Source: Thermomonospora echinospora | GTDB lineage: Bacteria > Actinomycetota > Actinomycetes > Streptosporangiales > Streptosporangiaceae | Assembly (NCBI RefSeq): GCF_900108175.1 | Contig: NZ_FNVO01000029.1 | Coordinates: forward strand, 1-64,000 | Length of the DNA: 64,000 nucleotides | Reading direction: 5' to 3' | Shown: positions 42,452-51,072 of the stretch, piece by piece | Numbering within the stretch: position 1 is the first letter of the stretch | Layout of the letters: every line of letters begins with the position of its first letter | The notes under the pieces: generated by a model | Told to the model about the DNA's origin: nothing | Database searches by the model: none | What the model saw: the letters and a program-made list of their open reading frames with translations, nothing else | Made by a program: the position numbers and the translations under genes

Positions 42452-43705
42452 TCACGGGGCCGAGGTGATGTGGTAAGCGTCGAGGGCCAGGGTGAGTTCC
42501 ATGGCATCGCGCGGGTGGTCGGGTGATCGGCCGGTCAGGGTCTCGATGCGGCGGACCCGGTTGAACACCGTGTTGCGGTGACAGTAGAGCGCCGCGGCGG
42601 TGCGGGTGACCGACCCGTCGCAGTCCAGCCAGCACGACAGCGTGGTCAGCAGGATGTCGCGGTCGGGCGGGTCCAGGTCCAGAATGGGCCGCAGCACCAC
42701 CTCGACCAGCCGCTCGGCCAGATCCGGCTGGCTGACCGCCAGTGCCGCGGGCAGCCGCTCATCCAGCCGGACCGTTTCCCCGGTCCGGCAGGTGCGCAGC
42801 GCGACCACCGCGTACCGGCGGGCCTCGCTCAGCTCCAGCAGGCCGTCCACCGGCGGGCTCACCCCGGCCCGGCCGAGCAGCAGCGGTCGTAGCGTGGCGA
42901 TCGCCCGGTCCGGGTCCCGGTCCGCCAGGGAGACGACCACCAAGTCGAAGTCGGGGCGGACCCGCCACAGCAACCGCAGTCCGGCGGCCTCGGCGGGCCG
43001 GCGATGGACGTCCGCCCGGTCGGAGGGCTCGGGGCGGGTGGCGATGACCAGGTATCTGCCGAACTGCGGGACCTCCAGCGCCATCGCCGCGTCGCGGACC
43101 ACCGCCGTGTCGGCGCGGCCCTCCAGCAGCGCGTCCAGCAGCGCCTGCGCCCGCTCGGCACTGCGGCTGCGCAGCTCGGCCTCCCGCCGCCGGTAGGCGT
43201 CGGCCGCGACGACGGCCTGCCGGTCGACGGCGTGCCACATCCCTCCGGCGCCCCGCAGCACCGCGGCGGCCGCCTCGGGATACTCGGCGGTCACCACGTC
43301 GACCATCGCCTCCCAGGTGATCTGGGTCGCGAGCCGGTAGCCGCGCAACAGCGAGTCCAGCGGGATGCCCTGCTCGGCGCGCCGGGTGGCGTTCTCGACC
43401 GCATGCGTGAGATCACGACGTTCGGACCACTGCTGGATCACCGCGCCGAGGCCCGCGCGGAACGCCCCCTCCAGATCCCGCCGGTGCACGGCCTCGGGGA
43501 TCCTGCGGTAGGGGCTCTCGGTCCCGCGCAGTTCCACCAGCAGCCTGTCCGCCAGTTGCGGAACCTGGTCCAGCAACCGGGTGGCCACGTTCCGCATCAC
43601 CGCGCGGATCTCCGACCGGGTCATCGCCGAGTTCGGCACGACGGCCCTCCCCACCACCGAATCCCGTTCGGTCAAAAAGTTATCAATGGCTGTGCGTTTG
43701 CACAT
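42452..43705 (-). CDS. PucR/CdaR-type transcriptional regulator
   Basis: 417 residues from ATG 43705 (GGGG 5 nt upstream); the open frame continues upstream as antisense of the transporter leader. The N-terminal third is an RsbRD-like helical domain (VATRLLDQVPQLADRLLVEL, then IPLDSLLRGYRLATQITWEA); the centre is GGDEF-like (CdaR type); the C-terminus is the PucR HTH (TLSCWLDCDGSVTRTAAALY then CHRNTVFNRVRRIETLTGRS). Divergent from a Liv-type ABC importer, which it most likely activates on sensing the imported compound. Confidence 0.9.
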   Translation of the reverse strand: MCKRTAIDNFLTERDSVVGRAVVPNSAMTRSEIRAVMRNVATRLLDQVPQLADRLLVELRGTESPYRRIPEAVHRRDLEGAFRAGLGAVIQQWSERRDLTHAVENATRRAEQGIPLDSLLRGYRLATQITWEAMVDVVTAEYPEAAAAVLRGAGGMWHAVDRQAVVAADAYRRREAELRSRSAERAQALLDALLEGRADTAVVRDAAMALEVPQFGRYLVIATRPEPSDRADVHRRPAEAAGLRLLWRVRPDFDLVVVSLADRDPDRAIATLRPLLLGRAGVSPPVDGLLELSEARRYAVVALRTCRTGETVRLDERLPAALAVSQPDLAERLVEVVLRPILDLDPPDRDILLTTLSCWLDCDGSVTRTAAALYCHRNTVFNRVRRIETLTGRSPDHPRDAMELTLALDAYHITSAP

Positions 43706-43820
43706 CACCGCCCCATCGCCTCCGACATGCGGATGTGCATCGGTCTCCAGTTGGCCGCGAACTCTGGACGATGATCGCCGCCAGGGATTGTGTTCTCCAC
43801 CACACACCCCTGGAGGATCA
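43706..43820. promoter_or_regulatory. Divergent promoter region of pucR-like gene and liv-type operon
   Basis: 115 bp. TGTGC-GTTT-GCACA (43691-43704) overlaps the regulator start and GATG-TG-CATC lies about 30 bp further; these are the only symmetric sequences seen. GGAGG at 43812-43816 precedes the TTG start of the first transporter gene. Confidence 0.4.
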
Positions 43821-44651
43821 TTGATCAACGCCGACGATCCCCTTGTCCCAGGCAGCGGCCTGCGCATCCGGAACCTGCGGGTCGGTTACGGCCCGGTCCA
43901 GGCGCTGCGCGGCGTGTCGCTGGAGGCTCCGTCCGGCTCGGTGGTGGCCGTGCTCGGTGCCAATGGGGCGGGCAAGTCGACACTTCTGCGGGCGGTGTCG
44001 GGGACCCTGCGCTTCCATCGCGGCGCCGTCACCGCAGGCGAGATCGAGTACGCCGGAAGACCGTTGTCCAGGCTGAGCGCGGCGGCGGTGGTGGCCCGCG
44101 GCGTGACCCAGGTGCCCGAGGGACGGCGGGTCTTCACCCGCATGACCGTGGCGGAGAACCTGCGGGCGGGCGCGCTCGGGGGCCGCGGGCGCAAGGAGAC
44201 GGCGGCCGCCCGCCGGCGCGTGCTGGAGTTGTTCCCCGTGCTGGCCGAGCGCGCCGGTCAGCGCGCCGGACTGCTGTCCGGCGGGGAACAGCAGATGCTC
44301 GCCATCGGGCGCGCGCTGATGGCCCGGCCCTCGGTGCTGCTGCTGGACGAGCCCACCCTCGGTCTGGCCCCCCTGATGGCGGCCCGCATCGCCGACACCG
44401 TTCGGGAGATCAACGCGCAGGGCACCACGGTTCTGTTGGTCGAACAGAACGCCGCGATGGCCCTATCGCTGGCCTCCCACGCGTACGTGCTGGAGGTGGG
44501 CGAGGTGGTCATGTCCGGGCCGGCGGACGAACTGGCCGCCAGTGACGAGGTGCGCCGCCGCTACCTCGGCGAGATCGACCCCGCCGAGGACACGGACGAG
44601 GCCACCGGCGCTCCGGCGGACCGAACCGTGCTGACCAGGTGGTCGGCATGA
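43821..44651 (+). CDS. Branched-chain amino-acid-type ABC transporter ATPase (LivF-like)
   Basis: 276 residues, TTG start 43821 chosen because GGAGG lies exactly 5 nt upstream and no ATG/GTG occurs before the conserved LRIRNLRVGYGPVQALRGVS. Walker A GANGAGKS (46-53), signature LLSGGEQQMLAIGRALMARP, Walker B LLLDEPTLGLAPLMA: the LivF pattern. First gene of a five-gene operon with ATGA overlaps throughout. Confidence 0.93.
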   Translation: MINADDPLVPGSGLRIRNLRVGYGPVQALRGVSLEAPSGSVVAVLGANGAGKSTLLRAVSGTLRFHRGAVTAGEIEYAGRPLSRLSAAAVVARGVTQVPEGRRVFTRMTVAENLRAGALGGRGRKETAAARRRVLELFPVLAERAGQRAGLLSGGEQQMLAIGRALMARPSVLLLDEPTLGLAPLMAARIADTVREINAQGTTVLLVEQNAAMALSLASHAYVLEVGEVVMSGPADELAASDEVRRRYLGEIDPAEDTDEATGAPADRTVLTRWSA

Positions 44652-45466
44652 CGGCGGCGCCCGGTCCCCTGCAGGTCACCGACCTCACCGTGCGGTTCGC
44701 CGGTCTGGTCGCCCTGGACGCGGTCAGCTTCACGGTGACGCCAGGAACGATCCACGCGGTCATCGGCCCGAACGGCGCGGGGAAGTCGACCTGCTTCAAC
44801 GTGCTGTCGGGCGTCTACAAGGCCACCTCTGGCAGTGTGCGGTTCGGTGACACCGAGCTGACCGGGCTGCCCACGCACCGGATCACGGCGCTCGGCGTGG
44901 CCCGCACGTTCCAGAACATCGCCCTGTCGCCGCACCTGTCGGTGGCCGACAACCTGATGCTGGGACGGCACCGGCTGACCCGTGCCGGTTTCGTCTCCAC
45001 GGGGCTGCGGCTGCCGTCCGCGCGCCGCGAGGCCGCCGCGCACTCGGCCCGGGTTGCCGAGATCGCCGCGTTCGTGGGCCTGACCGACCGGCTGCCGGTG
45101 CCGGTCGGTCTGCTGCCCTACGGGGTGCAGAAGCGGGTGGAGTTGGCCCGTGCCCTGTGCATGGAGCCGAGTCTGCTGCTGCTGGACGAGCCGGTTGCCG
45201 GGATGAACGGCGGCGAGCGGCGGGAGATGGCGGCACTGATCTCCGCCGTTCGCCAGGACCTGGGCATCTCGATCCTGCTGGTGGAACACGACATGGGGAT
45301 GGTGATGCGGCTCGCCGACGCGGTCACCGTGCTGGACTTCGGCCGGTGCATCGCCGACGGGGCACCGGCGGACGTGCAGCGCGACCCCGAGGTCGTCCGC
45401 GCCTATCTGGGCGACTCGGGAACCACCTCGCCCCAGTCCTGCGCACCCTTCAAGGAGCAGACGTGA
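44648..45466 (+). CDS. ABC transporter ATPase (LivG-like)
   Basis: 272 residues from ATG 44648, overlapping the LivF-like stop. Walker A GPNGAGKST, ARTFQNIALSPHLSVADNLM (LivG-specific Q-loop segment), signature LPYGVQKRVELARALCMEPS (the LivG variant without SGG), Walker B LLLDEPVAGMN. Forms the ATPase heterodimer with the previous gene product. Confidence 0.93.
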   Translation: MTAAPGPLQVTDLTVRFAGLVALDAVSFTVTPGTIHAVIGPNGAGKSTCFNVLSGVYKATSGSVRFGDTELTGLPTHRITALGVARTFQNIALSPHLSVADNLMLGRHRLTRAGFVSTGLRLPSARREAAAHSARVAEIAAFVGLTDRLPVPVGLLPYGVQKRVELARALCMEPSLLLLDEPVAGMNGGERREMAALISAVRQDLGISILLVEHDMGMVMRLADAVTVLDFGRCIADGAPADVQRDPEVVRAYLGDSGTTSPQSCAPFKEQT

Positions 45467-46353
45467 CCACCTTCGCGGAACTGCTGCTCAACGGCATCTC
45501 CATGGGTGCCGTGTACGCACTGATCGCCCTGGGATTCGTGATCATCTTCAAGGCGAGCGAGGTGGTGAACTTCGCGCACGCCTCGCTACTGCTGGCCGGC
45601 GGCTTCCTCGTGGCCGAACTGCACCCCTCGATCGGGTTCTGGCCCGCGCTGCTGGCGGGTGTCGCCGGGGCGGCACTGCTCGGGTGCCTGGTCGAGTTCC
45701 TGGTGATCCGCCGCTCCAAGGCCGCCTCGCACAGCGTGCTGGCGATCGTCACCATCGGCGTGGACATCATCCTGGTCACCGAGCTCACTCGGCAGATCGG
45801 CACCGACGTGATGGCCATGGGCGATCCCTGGCGCGACAAGGTGCTGCACCTGGGCCCGGTGTCCATCGCACAGACCAGGGTCGTCGCCCTGCTGATCGCC
45901 GGGGTGCTGATCACCGCGTTCCTGCTGGCGTTCAAGTACACCGGCTGGGGCGTGGCGATGCGGGCCAGCGCCGAGGACGGCGAGACCGCCGCGCTGATGG
46001 GCGTGCGGCTGGGCCGGGTGTCGCTGGGGGCCTGGGCGGTCGCCGGGGCACTGGCCGCGGTCGCCGCGCTGTTCCTGGCGGTCTTCCCCACCCCCGGGCT
46101 GGACCGGACGACCGGGGTCATCGCGTTGAAGGCGTTCCCCGCGGCGATCCTGGGCGGTCTGGACTCCACCACCGGGGCCCTCGCCGGCGGGCTGATCGTG
46201 GGCGTCACCGAGGCGCTGATGACCGGCTACCAGAGCGAGATGGCCTTCCTAGGCCGCGGGATCGGGGACGTGGCCCCCTACCTGGTCATGATCATCATTC
46301 TGCTCGTCCGCCCGGCCGGGCTGCTGGGGACCAGGGAGCTGACCCGTGTCTAA
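45463..46353 (+). CDS. ABC transporter permease (LivH-like)
   Basis: 296 residues from GTG 45463 (AAGGAG SD), overlapping LivG-like by 4 bp. Opening LLLNGISMGAVYALIALGFV then IIFKASEVVNFAHASLLLAG is the LivH hallmark; about eight membrane helices; C-terminal AILGGLDSTTGALAGGLIVG. Confidence 0.93.
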   Translation: MTTFAELLLNGISMGAVYALIALGFVIIFKASEVVNFAHASLLLAGGFLVAELHPSIGFWPALLAGVAGAALLGCLVEFLVIRRSKAASHSVLAIVTIGVDIILVTELTRQIGTDVMAMGDPWRDKVLHLGPVSIAQTRVVALLIAGVLITAFLLAFKYTGWGVAMRASAEDGETAALMGVRLGRVSLGAWAVAGALAAVAALFLAVFPTPGLDRTTGVIALKAFPAAILGGLDSTTGALAGGLIVGVTEALMTGYQSEMAFLGRGIGDVAPYLVMIIILLVRPAGLLGTRELTRV

Positions 46354-47419
46354 GGCGATCATCACGGTGGCGACCGCCGCGGCGGCGGTCCTGGTGCCCT
46401 TCTACCTCGAGGCGTTCTGGCTGATGGCCGGGATCTTCGCGATGTCGGCCGCGGTCGGCGCCATCGGCATCAACCTGCTGACCGGCGCCACCGGGCAGCT
46501 GTCGATGGGCCACGGCTTCTTCCTGGCGGTGGGTGCCTACGGCTATGTCTACCTGTCGTCCGACTCGGCCGGGCACCTGGGCGGCCTGGGCCTGCCCACC
46601 CCGCTGGCGGCGGTGCTCGCGATCGGGCTGGCGGGCGTGGCGGGCGGGCTGTTCAGCCCGATCGCCGGACGGCTCAAGGGCGCCTATCTGGGAATCGCCA
46701 CGCTCGCGCTGATCTTCCTCGGCCAGCATGTGCTGTTCAACGCCGAGCCGGTCACCGGAGGCTACAACGGCCGGCCGGTGCCGCCGCTGGAGATCTTCGG
46801 CTTCACGTTCGCCGACAGTCCGGAACTGATGGTGCTCGGCGTGCCGTTCGGTGGGGCCGAGAAGTTGTGGTTCCTGGCCGTCGCGCTGCTGCTGGCCGCC
46901 GCCTGGTTCGCGCGGGGCGTGCTGCACGGCCGGCCGGGCCGGGCCATGAACACCATCCGCGACCACGAGACGGCGGCCGGCGTGATGGGCGTCCCGGTGG
47001 CGCGCTACCGGGCGGGTGTGTTCGTGCTGTCATCCATGTACGGGGGGCTGGCCGGCGTAATGGTGGCGCTGGCCTTCCAGCAGACCGTGCCGGAGTACTT
47101 CGGCATGCTGCTGTCCCTCGACTACCTGGCCATGATCGTGATCGGCGGTCTGGGCTCGGTCGGCGGGGCCGTCGCCGGCGCTGCCTTCGTCTCCCTGCTG
47201 CCCCAGTTGCTGACCCGCTACAGCGATGCCCTGCCGCTGATCGCGGCGCCGGGCGCGGGCGGCTACTCCCCCGCGGAGGCGTCCCGGATGCTCTACGGCA
47301 TCGCGGTCGTCACCGTGGTCCTGTTCCTGCCGGGCGGTCTGCTCGGGCTCGTCTCTCGGGCCCGCCAGGCGCTCGCCGGCAAGGTCCCCCACCCCTCGAA
47401 CCCAAGGAGTGCCCGATGA
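46346..47419 (+). CDS. ABC transporter permease (LivM-like)
   Basis: 357 residues from GTG 46346, overlapping the LivH-like gene by 8 bp. GINLLTGATGQLSMGHGFFL is the LivM hallmark; RAMNTIRDHETAAGVMGVPV is the cytoplasmic coupling loop; IVIGGLGSVGGAVAGAAFVS closes the last helices. Pairs with LivH-like protein. Confidence 0.93.
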   Translation: MSKAIITVATAAAAVLVPFYLEAFWLMAGIFAMSAAVGAIGINLLTGATGQLSMGHGFFLAVGAYGYVYLSSDSAGHLGGLGLPTPLAAVLAIGLAGVAGGLFSPIAGRLKGAYLGIATLALIFLGQHVLFNAEPVTGGYNGRPVPPLEIFGFTFADSPELMVLGVPFGGAEKLWFLAVALLLAAAWFARGVLHGRPGRAMNTIRDHETAAGVMGVPVARYRAGVFVLSSMYGGLAGVMVALAFQQTVPEYFGMLLSLDYLAMIVIGGLGSVGGAVAGAAFVSLLPQLLTRYSDALPLIAAPGAGGYSPAEASRMLYGIAVVTVVLFLPGGLLGLVSRARQALAGKVPHPSNPRSAR

Positions 47420-48678
47420 ACAGGTTCCGTGTACGCGCCGGGACGGCCGGCCTGGTGCTGCTGGCGCTGGCCGCCACGTCCTGTGGCAGCGGTAAGGCCA
47501 CCGGCGGATCCGCCCAGACCGGCTCCGACGGTGTCAAGCAGGGGCCCGGCGTCACCGACGACACGATCAGCGTCGGGATGATCAGCGATCTGACCGGCCC
47601 CTACGCCCCACTCGGCAAGAGCATCACCCAAGGTAGCCAGCTGTACTTCGAGCAGGTCAACGCGGCGGGCGGGATCTGCGGCCGCAAGGTCGAGCCGCTG
47701 GTCCGCGACATGGGCTACGACGTGCAGAAGAGCGTGACCGCCTACACCGAGCTGGCGCCCAAGAGCGCGGCGTTCGCCCACTTCATCGGCTCGGTGACGG
47801 TCGGCGCCGTCCGGCAGCGGCTGGACACCGACGGCCCGCTCACGCTCGCGCTGGCATGGGCGCCCAGCCTGCTGGGCAGCAAGTCGATCCAGATGACCGG
47901 CACCACCTACGCCATCGACGTGATCAACGGTGTCGACTACCTGGCCAAGGAGAAGGGCCTGAAGTCCGGCGACAAGATCGGCCACGTCTATGTGGAGGGC
48001 GACTACGGCATCGACTCGCTGGCCGGGTCCAAGTACGCCGCCGAGAAGCTCGGCTTCCAGGTCGTCGAGCAGAAGGTCAAGGCGACCGACGCCGACATGA
48101 GCGGCCAGGTCGCCGTCATGAAGGACGCAGGCGTCAAGGCCGTGGTGCTGTCGATCAGCCCCAAGCAGACCGCCTCCATGGTCGGCGTAGCCGTCTCCAA
48201 GGGACTGAACGTCCCCTTCCTGGGCAGCAACTCCTCGTTCGCCCCGCAGTTGCTGGCCACCCCCGCCGCGCCCGCGCTGCTGAAGGGCTTCCACGTCATG
48301 CAGAGCGCCAGCCCGCTGAACTCCGACCTGCCCGCGATGAAGAAGCTGGTCGCCGACTACCGGGCCAAGTACCCCAAGGACACGCTCGACAACGGCGTGA
48401 TGGCCGGGTACACCACGGCGGCGATCACCGGCGACGCGCTCAAGAAGGCGTGCGCGAACAAGGACCTGACCCGCCAGGGCATCATCTCGGCGCACCGCTC
48501 CACATCCGCCTGGGACGGCGGCTTCGGCACCACGATGGACTTCACCAAGATCGATGAGCCCCCGACCCGCACCACCCACATCCTCCAGCCGGACAAGACG
48601 GCGGTCGGCGGACTGAAGATCGTCCGCGAGGCCACGGCGTCCGACCTGGCCAACGGTTACAAGATCGCCCTTCACTGA
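47416..48678 (+). CDS. ABC transporter substrate-binding lipoprotein (LivK-like)
   Basis: 420 residues from ATG 47416 (AAGGAG SD), overlapping LivM-like by 4 bp. Lipoprotein signal [11 protein letters not shown] with lipidated Cys 23. Type I periplasmic fold: [40 protein letters not shown], then a central [20 protein letters not shown]. LivK-type proteins of actinobacteria bind amino acids, but many in catabolic regions bind aromatic or acyl compounds; specificity is not readable. Last gene of the operon, followed by a hairpin. Confidence 0.92.
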   Translation: MNRFRVRAGTAGLVLLALAATSCGSGKATGGSAQTGSDGVKQGPGVTDDTISVGMISDLTGPYAPLGKSITQGSQLYFEQVNAAGGICGRKVEPLVRDMGYDVQKSVTAYTELAPKSAAFAHFIGSVTVGAVRQRLDTDGPLTLALAWAPSLLGSKSIQMTGTTYAIDVINGVDYLAKEKGLKSGDKIGHVYVEGDYGIDSLAGSKYAAEKLGFQVVEQKVKATDADMSGQVAVMKDAGVKAVVLSISPKQTASMVGVAVSKGLNVPFLGSNSSFAPQLLATPAAPALLKGFHVMQSASPLNSDLPAMKKLVADYRAKYPKDTLDNGVMAGYTTAAITGDALKKACANKDLTRQGIISAHRSTSAWDGGFGTTMDFTKIDEPPTRTTHILQPDKTAVGGLKIVREATASDLANGYKIALH

Positions 48679-48688
48679 TGCATGGGCC

Positions 48689-48716
48689 GGCCGGAGACCA
48701 CCGGGGATCTCCGGCC
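48689..48716 (+). terminator. Terminator hairpin after the liv-type operon
   Basis: GGCCGGAGA (48689-48697) pairs with TCTCCGGCC (48708-48716), 10-nt loop, starting 10 bp after the LivK-like stop. No T tract, as usual in actinobacteria. Confidence 0.7.
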
Positions 48717-48779
48717 CTCAGCCTGGGTCTGTCCAGCTAACGGCACCTCTCTGCGCGCTGCGGCTTGGCACGGAGAGGT

Positions 48780-49081
48780 GCCGAAGACCGTACGGACCCC
48801 CGCCCGGTACGCGTCGCCGAGGGCTGGCGGGACCTCGCCGAGGTCGCCGGCGAACTGCCGGCGGGTGCGGAGCCGTCCACGGTCACCGTGTCCCGCGATG
48901 CGGCCGGGAGCTGGTTCGTGTGCACGTCCGCGACTGGGTGTGCGCCTGCGGCGCGGTCCATGACCGGGACGTCAACGCCGCGAAGAACATCCTCGCCGCC
49001 GGGCCGGCGGAGAGGCAAAACGCCTGTGGAGCCGGTGTAAGACCTCAACGAGAGTCCTCTCCGGCGGGCGACCGGCGGTGA
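48780..49081 (+). pseudogene. TnpB (IS200/IS605-IS607 group) remnant
   Basis: One frame reads [20 protein letters not shown] then [17 protein letters not shown], typical of the beta strands before the RuvC motifs of TnpB. After a jump to another frame comes [20 protein letters not shown] then [18 protein letters not shown]: the second half of the zinc ribbon and the [11 protein letters not shown] motif with the last RuvC Asp. The RuvC-I and RuvC-II regions and the first Cys pair are deleted, so it is inactive. Confidence 0.75.
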
Positions 49082-49139
49082 AACAGGAAACCCGACCGGC
49101 GACGGTGGGGTTCCCTCCCCTCAGGGGGGAGGAGGTCAA
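49079..49139 (+). other. TnpB element right end with reRNA-like hairpins
   Basis: After the TnpB stop, GGAAACCC pairs with GGGGTTCC (one mismatch) around ACCG-GCGA-CGGT (about 49086-49113), and CCTCCCC-TCA-GGGGGAGG follows (about 49114-49133). The segment ends in GGTCAA at 49134-49139, resembling the right boundary of such elements, beyond which the guide segment of an omega/reRNA would start. Confidence 0.55.
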
Positions 49140-49180
49140 TGGCTGGCTCCGGAACTGTCAGCGGAACCCGAGTCGCGCGG

Positions 49181-49921
49181 TCAGCATCCGTTCGGCTGGA
49201 AGAAGCCGCGCACATACGGGTCGTCGAGGGCGGCCAGGTCGGTGAGGCCGCCCGTGGCGATGACCTTTCCGCCGCGCATGAGCGCGACGTGGTCGGCGAT
49301 CTTGGCAGAGGTGAGCATCGGCACATCGTGGGTGATCACCAGGACGGCGGCTCCGGCGTCGGCGTACCGACGGAGGGCGGCCCATATGCCGTAGGCGGTC
49401 TGGGTGTCGAGGGAGGCCGTCGGTTCGTCCGCGATGAGGACGCGGGGTTCGGGCAGGAGCGCGGCGGCGAGCGCGGCGCGCTGGATCTGGCCGCCCGAAT
49501 GCTGATGCGGATAGAGATCGGCCAGCTCGGTGGGGTACCAGGCGGACGCGCAGGCGCGGTCGAAGCTCCAGCGCCGGTACCGGTCCTCCAGAGCGTGCAA
49601 CTGCGCGCCCACGGTGTCCTCGGCGCGGAAGGCCGTGACACCGTCCTGGGGCAGCAGCCCGACGGTGCCGCCGTGAAGACGGCGCCACTCGCGCTGCCCG
49701 CGCACGGGTTCACCGTCGACGCGCACCTGCCCCGTGCTGCGGGCGGAGTCGGGGAGCGAGCCGGTGAGCGCCGCGGCGACCATGGACTTGCCGCATCCGG
49801 ACTCGCCGAGCAGAGCGGTGATCTTCCCGTCCGGCACGACGAGATCGACCGCGTCCAGAACCGTTTCGTTCCACCGGCCCGTGTCGATGTGGACGGTCAG
49901 TTCACACAGTTCGGCAGGCAT
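49181..49921 (-). CDS. Peptide/nickel-type (DppD/OppD-like) ABC transporter ATPase, orphan
   Basis: 246 residues from ATG 49921. Walker A GESGCGKSMVAAALTGSLPD, Q-loop LLPQDGVTAFRAEDTVGAQL, signature HSGGQIQRAALAAALLPEPR, Walker B VLIADEPTASLDTQTAYGIW, switch His in ITHDVPMLTSAKIADHVALM. The C-terminal OppD/F oligopeptide extension is short. No permease, binding protein or second ATPase gene adjoins it, and mobile-element remnants flank both sides, so it may be a leftover of a larger transporter locus. Confidence 0.85.
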   Translation of the reverse strand: MPAELCELTVHIDTGRWNETVLDAVDLVVPDGKITALLGESGCGKSMVAAALTGSLPDSARSTGQVRVDGEPVRGQREWRRLHGGTVGLLPQDGVTAFRAEDTVGAQLHALEDRYRRWSFDRACASAWYPTELADLYPHQHSGGQIQRAALAAALLPEPRVLIADEPTASLDTQTAYGIWAALRRYADAGAAVLVITHDVPMLTSAKIADHVALMRGGKVIATGGLTDLAALDDPYVRGFFQPNGC

Positions 49922-50057
49922 CGGGCGATCCGTTCTCGAGGGAGATCTGCGTCAGCGTAGGGCACGCTGCCCGAAACCGCTTCGGGGCTGAGACCACGTC
50001 CAGGTATGAGGACGCCTGGACAATAAGCCGCCGACCGGGCGGCGGTCCGAACGCCCG

Positions 50058-50860
50058 GTCAGGCCGACCCCAGCAGGCTGGTGACCTCGGCGAGCGCCTC
50101 CGGCGAGGAATGGAAGTAGCGGCGTACGTTTTCGACCTTCTTATGCCGGGACTTGGCCATCAGCATCAGCAGGCTCGCGCCCCGCTCGCCCAAATGGGTC
50201 AGCGACGCATAGCGCAGGTCGTGCAGGTCTCAGCCGGTGCCCGGACCGCCGAGCGCGGTGCGGGCCTCCAGCAGGGCGCGGGCCTGCTCGCGCCACCGCG
50301 ACTTGGCGCGGGCACCCTTGGCCTTCACCGGGCACCGGCGCCCCGCCAGGTCCAGGTCCAGGTCCAGGTCCAGGTCCTCGATGTTGACGCCCAGGACCTC
50401 CTCGGCCCGGCCCGCGGTCTCGTACAGCATCCGGTACAGCGTCTTCTCAGGCAGCACGACGTCGCGGCGCGCGATCAGCCGGTCGATCGCCCTACGCGAC
50501 CGCGCCGGGGTCCGCGAGTCCGGAGTCGGCAGCTGCCTGACCCACGCCGGGACGACCGGGGCGTCGTCGCCGCGCTCCTGGCACCACGCCAGCCACGAGC
50601 CACCGCGCACCGGGCGTTCCAGGGGTTCACGGCCGCGTCACCCCACAGCGTCTCCGGGGCCTCGCCGACCTCGTCGTCGGCCACCGACGCCAACGGCCGG
50701 TCCTCGCCGAGTCGGGCGGCGGCCTTGCCGCCCCCGACCGCGTACCCGCGCACGGTGTTCGGGTTGCGCAGCGAATCCAGGAACGCATCGGCCACCGACC
50801 GGATGGTCGGCGCCGTCCCGGCCGGCAGCGGCACGACGGCGGACACGACTCTGCCTTGCC
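50058..50860 (-). pseudogene. Tyrosine recombinase (phage-type integrase), multiply broken
   Basis: Minus-strand pieces in order: APTIRSVADAFLDSLRNPNT (SAM-like core-binding domain), then in a new frame [40 protein letters not shown] (catalytic Arg region), an expanded Asp-Leu tract, a jump that omits the middle of the catalytic domain, an in-frame TGA after GGPGTG (Trp expected), then [20 protein letters not shown] and [20 protein letters not shown] with the terminal Tyr. The H-x-x-R box reads HDLRYA. Frameshift, deletion and stop all show that it is dead. Confidence 0.8.
50346..50375. repeat. Hexanucleotide tandem repeat (CCAGGT)x5
   Basis: Five perfect copies of a 6-bp unit, coding alternating Asp-Leu on the minus strand within the dead integrase. 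Intact relatives have a single DLDL, so this is likely slippage expansion. Confidence 0.9.
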
Positions 50861-51042
50861 GCAGACACCAGGGCCGCTTCGCGCACGCCCGCGCGGACGC
50901 CGCCGCAGTTCCGACCAGCGATGCCTCAAGTAATAGGCCGTGATCCGCGGCAAGACCCCAAGACCGCTCACACCCCGAATCCTGGGCGCCCACTTTGCGG
51001 CTCGCCGAAGCCCCGGGAGTTCCGGGCCGCATCGTACTGACA

Positions 51043-51061
51043 TACCGAATGCTGTTCGGTA
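51043..51061. promoter_or_regulatory. Perfect 19-bp inverted repeat upstream of the TIGR03084 gene
   Basis: TACCGAA-TGCTG-TTCGGTA, ending 11 bp before the ATG at 51073. Arms of CCGAA/TTCGG with a 5-bp centre are typical of TetR-type operators; the position over the start region would allow repression. No regulator gene is adjacent. Confidence 0.6.
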
Positions 51062-51072
51062 GCTTGTTGGAC

